This document shows, piece by piece, positions 60,701-64,000 of a DNA stretch of 64,000 nucleotides. Within the stretch, counting starts at the first letter, position 1. Each line of letters starts with the position of its first letter. The stretch covers positions 558,001-622,000 of the forward strand of contig JAULSR010000006.1 in assembly GCA_030512295.1 (NCBI GenBank). The letters run 5' to 3'. This DNA comes from Bombardia bombarda. Taxonomy: Eukaryota > Ascomycota > Sordariomycetes > Sordariales > Lasiosphaeriaceae. The notes beneath the pieces were generated by a model that saw only the letters and a list, made by a program, of their open reading frames with translations, was not told where the DNA came from and ran no database searches. The position numbers were made by a program, and so were the translations under genes.

Positions 60701-61910
60701 GTATTCTATTTGCACAGGTCCTCATTCTGATTCTATTTCATCCTCTTTTTTTCTTCAATCTTGAAATCTACAATACCAGTTCATTCCAATGCTTCTCTAT
60801 TACCTGTTCGTCTAGCACGTTTCCCCTTTTTTTTTCTTTTCGCGTGGCATTCACTTGCACTTTGCGACAAAGAAAAACAGGACCAACAGCCACCCATATA
60901 CCTACCACATACCTCGCCTACAGAACACTTACGGCTGAACTTTCTGAACGCGGATTCCAAGTCTGCAACTGTCCTGGGGACGCCTTCATTTCTCCTGCCT
61001 CCTGCCCGTTGCCCGCGTTACTCAATCCGAACAAACAAGAACAATCAATCGTCTCGTCAAAAGAGGCGCAAAAACAAAACAAAACCGAGCACCAGACTCA
61101 TCTCCTCTCATTCATATTTCTATGCCTAGCAGTAACTGTTCACACGCTACAGCTCGCTGAAAGACCCATTTCCAGGCTTCCGTGCTAGCAGGTCATCACA
61201 CCACACAGGTACCTAAAGGGCCACACTTGCCAGTTGGAGCCACCTGTTTCCCCCCAGCGGCAAAGAGTCGATTAGGCTTTCGCCACCCCAAGTTTGCAAA
61301 AGAGTCATCGAGCGCGACCAGGGGCCCGCCCCATTGTTCCACAGTCGCCCCTAAGGACACGCGCCTGCCCTAGAGGAGTCACATAGCTGGCCATCACCAC
61401 CTCGTCCTCGCCGCTGTCGCTCCCAACGCAGTCGCATTAAAGAGGCTCTCGGCTTCCAGCCACAACCTAGGATCGTACCTGCATAGTCTACAGACGTTCT
61501 CGAACATACACATCCACACTTCATTCTCCCATCACCCTCAACCTCCAAAACGTCATTCCGCCCATATGGTAGAACAGTACTAGCTGCCATCTAACCTTTG
61601 TCCCTTCCGCCCCCCTCGGCGAAAGACACGCACGATGCCTCTTGCGAGAATAGCCTCAACTCCAGTCGCCGTCTCTGTTCTGTCCACCCATCTTACCGGT
61701 CTGATTATTCGTGAAAAGTCGACTTCGAACGCCCTGCTCTAGAAGTCCTCTTCCCCTTCGACATCCACAGTTTCACGCCAGGTCCATGCGACTCGTTGTG
61801 GAACTTACATATCGACAGGTTCACGATCTCAGCACCTTGGTTTCTTTGGTAAACACTGCTTGACGGCGGCTGGAGGTAATTGGAAACTCCTCCACCCACC
61901 CTAACTCAAG
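60701..61910 (+). promoter_or_regulatory. Probable CT-rich leader and promoter of the cyclin gene, with upstream ORFs
   Basis: Pyrimidine-rich plus-strand sequence leads to the cyclin start at 61911. Upstream ATGs include a 5-codon frame at 61566-61583 and a 35-codon frame at 61635-61742 (begins MPLARIASTPVAVSVLSTHL), both ending before the main start. If transcribed, they would reduce or tune cyclin translation. The transcription start is not visible, so the leader length is inferred. Confidence 0.45.
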
Positions 61911-64000
61911 ATGAAGTGCGACGACTATGTGTCGCCAGCCTTCGTCAACTCACCCCACAATGCGCCTCACCACTCTCTGTTAGCCACTTTGGCACCAACC
62001 TCATCCTCCACCTCCATCTGGCCCGATGCATCTTCCCAGCACTCGGACGATACCATATCCAACTCCTCCCAATCCCAATCCGACTCCGAATCCCTCTCGG
62101 TCGCCTCTTCGCAATCCTCTGTCAGCTCGATCGGAAGCTCCTGCGAACAAAGCGCCTGCGAATTGGCAGCTAAGCTCATCGACCCTTGGCAGAAGCAGCA
62201 GCAACATGTACAGCAGACGCAGGCCGAGCTCCCTCTGGAATTGCGACAAAACCCCAGACGGACCTCGAGCTCTGCGACTTCTCGAACCGGATGCCCTCCG
62301 ACTCTAGTGCGGCAAGCCGACCGAAAGGTTAACTTTGTCGATAATCTCGTTGGTAAGAGGATTCGCGCTCGCTGTGATGGGGGACGCATGCTCAATAACA
62401 TATCCAGATTCATCCACTCATGTCGTTGAGGCTATCTGGCCAACATCGTCAGTTATTCCACGGAATGAGATTGGAAACAATACCGTATTGCCGTTGCGCC
62501 ACTTTATCCAAGAGACGCTGCGCCGGTCGCGGTCCAGCTATTCCACTTTGCAGGTGGCTCTCTATTATTTGATACTGATCAAGCCCCACGTGCCGGATCA
62601 TGACTTCACCATGGAGCAGCCCGACGACTGCTATGTAAGCCAAGCCATTCAATGCGGCCGTCGCATGTTCCTCGCAGCCTTGATTCTGGCTTCGAAGTAC
62701 CTGCAAGACCGCAACTACTCGGCCCGTGCATGGAGTAAGATATCTGGACTTAATGTTTTGGAGATCAACCAGAACGAGATCGCCTTTCTTCTGGCGGTCA
62801 ACTGGAAGCTCCATATTACAGATGACGTTTACACTCGATGGACCGACTGCATGATGCGCTTTACTCCATCGCAACCCCCGTCTCCCGGTGGCGCTAGCCA
62901 GCGCCTTTACGAACGACAATGCGAGGATTTCCGAACCATCATTTTGAACTTGACCCCTGAGCTGGACAATCTTACCGAATTGGCTCTTTGGGCGCCGACA
63001 CAGAACCCTGTTCCGGAAGTCATCCCTCGGTCTCTCTTCAACCTTTCCAACGAACGTCTATGTTCATTTGGGTACGATGGCGAACTTCCCTCGGCGCCCA
63101 GATCCCACGGCGCCCCCTTTGTTATGGAACCCTCGCTGGCTGCCACGTATACCCCTAGCCGTCCACCTCCGGCTTTGGGTCTTTTGCCAACCCCACGCCT
63201 GACCCCTCAATCCGTTGGATTCAGCACTCCTGCAGTGAGTGCTGCGTCTTATCTACTTGGAAAAAGCTCCTCGATGAGCTTCGCTATGGCACAGTCCTCA
63301 ATCGCTTCCAACACTCAATGTCTCGATCGATGGTCACCATCGACAGTCTCTTCACCTCATCAATATCTCACTCGCCGTTCGTCACTCGCCAACACAGTCT
63401 CGACTGCGTCTTCGCCGGAATCGATGGTTTCGGATTCGTCTCGGGTTTCACGCTCTTCCTCCATTTCTTCTGCTTCATCGGTTAGCGCGCCGTCAATCAA
63501 ATTGGATGTTCTGGCGCGATGCCGGTCTGCGAAGCTATGCAGTGAGAGATTCAGTCTGAGACCAACCATTGCTTCGGTCCCCGAAGACTACGAAGAAAAC
63601 TGTTTGACTGCATCACCCGAGCCATACACTGGCTTGATGGGTAAGGACTTTTGCGATGTGTCAATGGAGACTCTGTTGGCACGCAGGCAGCGGGAGATAG
63701 ACGATGCGGCGCGGGCTCTTCAAGATCTGCAGCGCCATGGTGTCAGCCACTCGACCAACGCACGGGTGAAGATTGGCTCCAAGCGGAGTCGCCCTCTGTC
63801 GACGGGCATCTCTCTGCAAGAGAACGTGCGCGAGCTTCTTGCCGGACGTCACTTAAACAATGAACCCTTGTGGTCAGACATGTTGGTTCAACGGCCGCGC
63901 GCTGATCATACCGTGCATTCTCAGCAGATGGCTGTCCCCACCTCTATGCGAGGGCGCAGCAAGCGAGTTTGCTGCTCGACAGAGGCGAATGAGCCCCTCA
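61911..64000 (+). CDS. Pho85-type (PCL-like) cyclin, 3' end outside window
   Basis: Exon 1 is 61911-62352; exon 2 starts at 62408 and runs off the right edge, giving at least 677 residues. The N-terminus is Ser-rich with acidic and Gln-rich patches. A cyclin box spans roughly residues 170-290: LRHFIQETLRRSRSSYSTLQ, VALYYLILIKP, MFLAALILASKYLQDRNYSA, WSKISGLNVLEINQNEIAFL and LAVNWKLHITDDVYTRW. KYLQDRNYSARAW and the Asn-Trp-Lys motif are typical of Pcl1/2-type partners of the Pho85 kinase, controlling G1 progression, polarity or metabolism. The long C-terminal part is Ser/Pro-rich with basic stretches (KIGSKRSRPLS, RGRSKRV), likely disordered and phosphorylated. No stop occurs in frame before the edge. 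A plain G1 cyclin is less likely given box spacing. The exact PCL class is uncertain. Confidence 0.86.

Overview
This window reads as chromosomal DNA of a filamentous ascomycete (Pezizomycotina, probably Sordariomycetes). Genes are monocistronic, lie on both strands, and are broken by short GT-AG introns, mostly 50-110 nt. Intergenic regions are long, CT-rich and full of microsatellites. The families are fungal: a GH55 glucanase, a stand-alone AA8 haem domain, DASH subunit HSK3, a Mug72-type ApbA protein and a Pho85-type cyclin. I support 17 loci: 14 complete genes, 2 genes cut by the window edges and 1 pseudogene. Exon joins were read by eye and each spliced total was checked for frame.

Layout. 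1-580: 5' part of a C2H2 zinc-finger transcription factor (minus) whose 3' end lies outside the window; a long CT-rich gene-free stretch follows. 6564-9373: secreted GH55 beta-1,3-glucanase. 9780-21505: five minus-strand genes for enzymes and a membrane protein: a PhyH-type dioxygenase, a zinc alcohol dehydrogenase, D-3-phosphoglycerate dehydrogenase, two-domain glyoxalase I, and a CNNM/Mam3-type membrane protein. They share orientation but no evident pathway, so they are probably independent. 24287-34292: a secretion and transport block with an AA8 cytochrome-domain protein, a secreted DUF8021-like protein, an MFS sugar transporter, a decayed MFS transporter and an MCT-type transporter.

34293-42935 holds no supportable gene. 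42936-45737: ApbA/Mug72-like protein with a very long disordered tail. 48327-48814: HSK3. 49435-50031 (minus) and 50600-52787 (plus): RPR2 (RNase P subunit) and SUB2 (mRNA-export helicase), divergently transcribed from a 568-bp spacer. 52788-61910: a second 9-kb stretch without a supportable gene, ending in a probable uORF-bearing leader. 61911-64000: Pho85-type cyclin, open at the right edge.

Housekeeping functions (serine synthesis, methylglyoxal detoxification, kinetochore, RNA processing, cell-cycle cyclin) are interleaved with accessory wall-degrading, redox and uptake functions. The accessory block carries the pseudogene and abuts the first gene desert. I saw no biosynthetic core gene, CRISPR array, intact transposon, tRNA or rRNA. 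The most notable items are the multi-lesion MFS pseudogene, the 712-nt first intron of SUB2, the solitary AA8 protein, and a dispersed ACCTACCT/AGGTAGGT motif in non-coding DNA.
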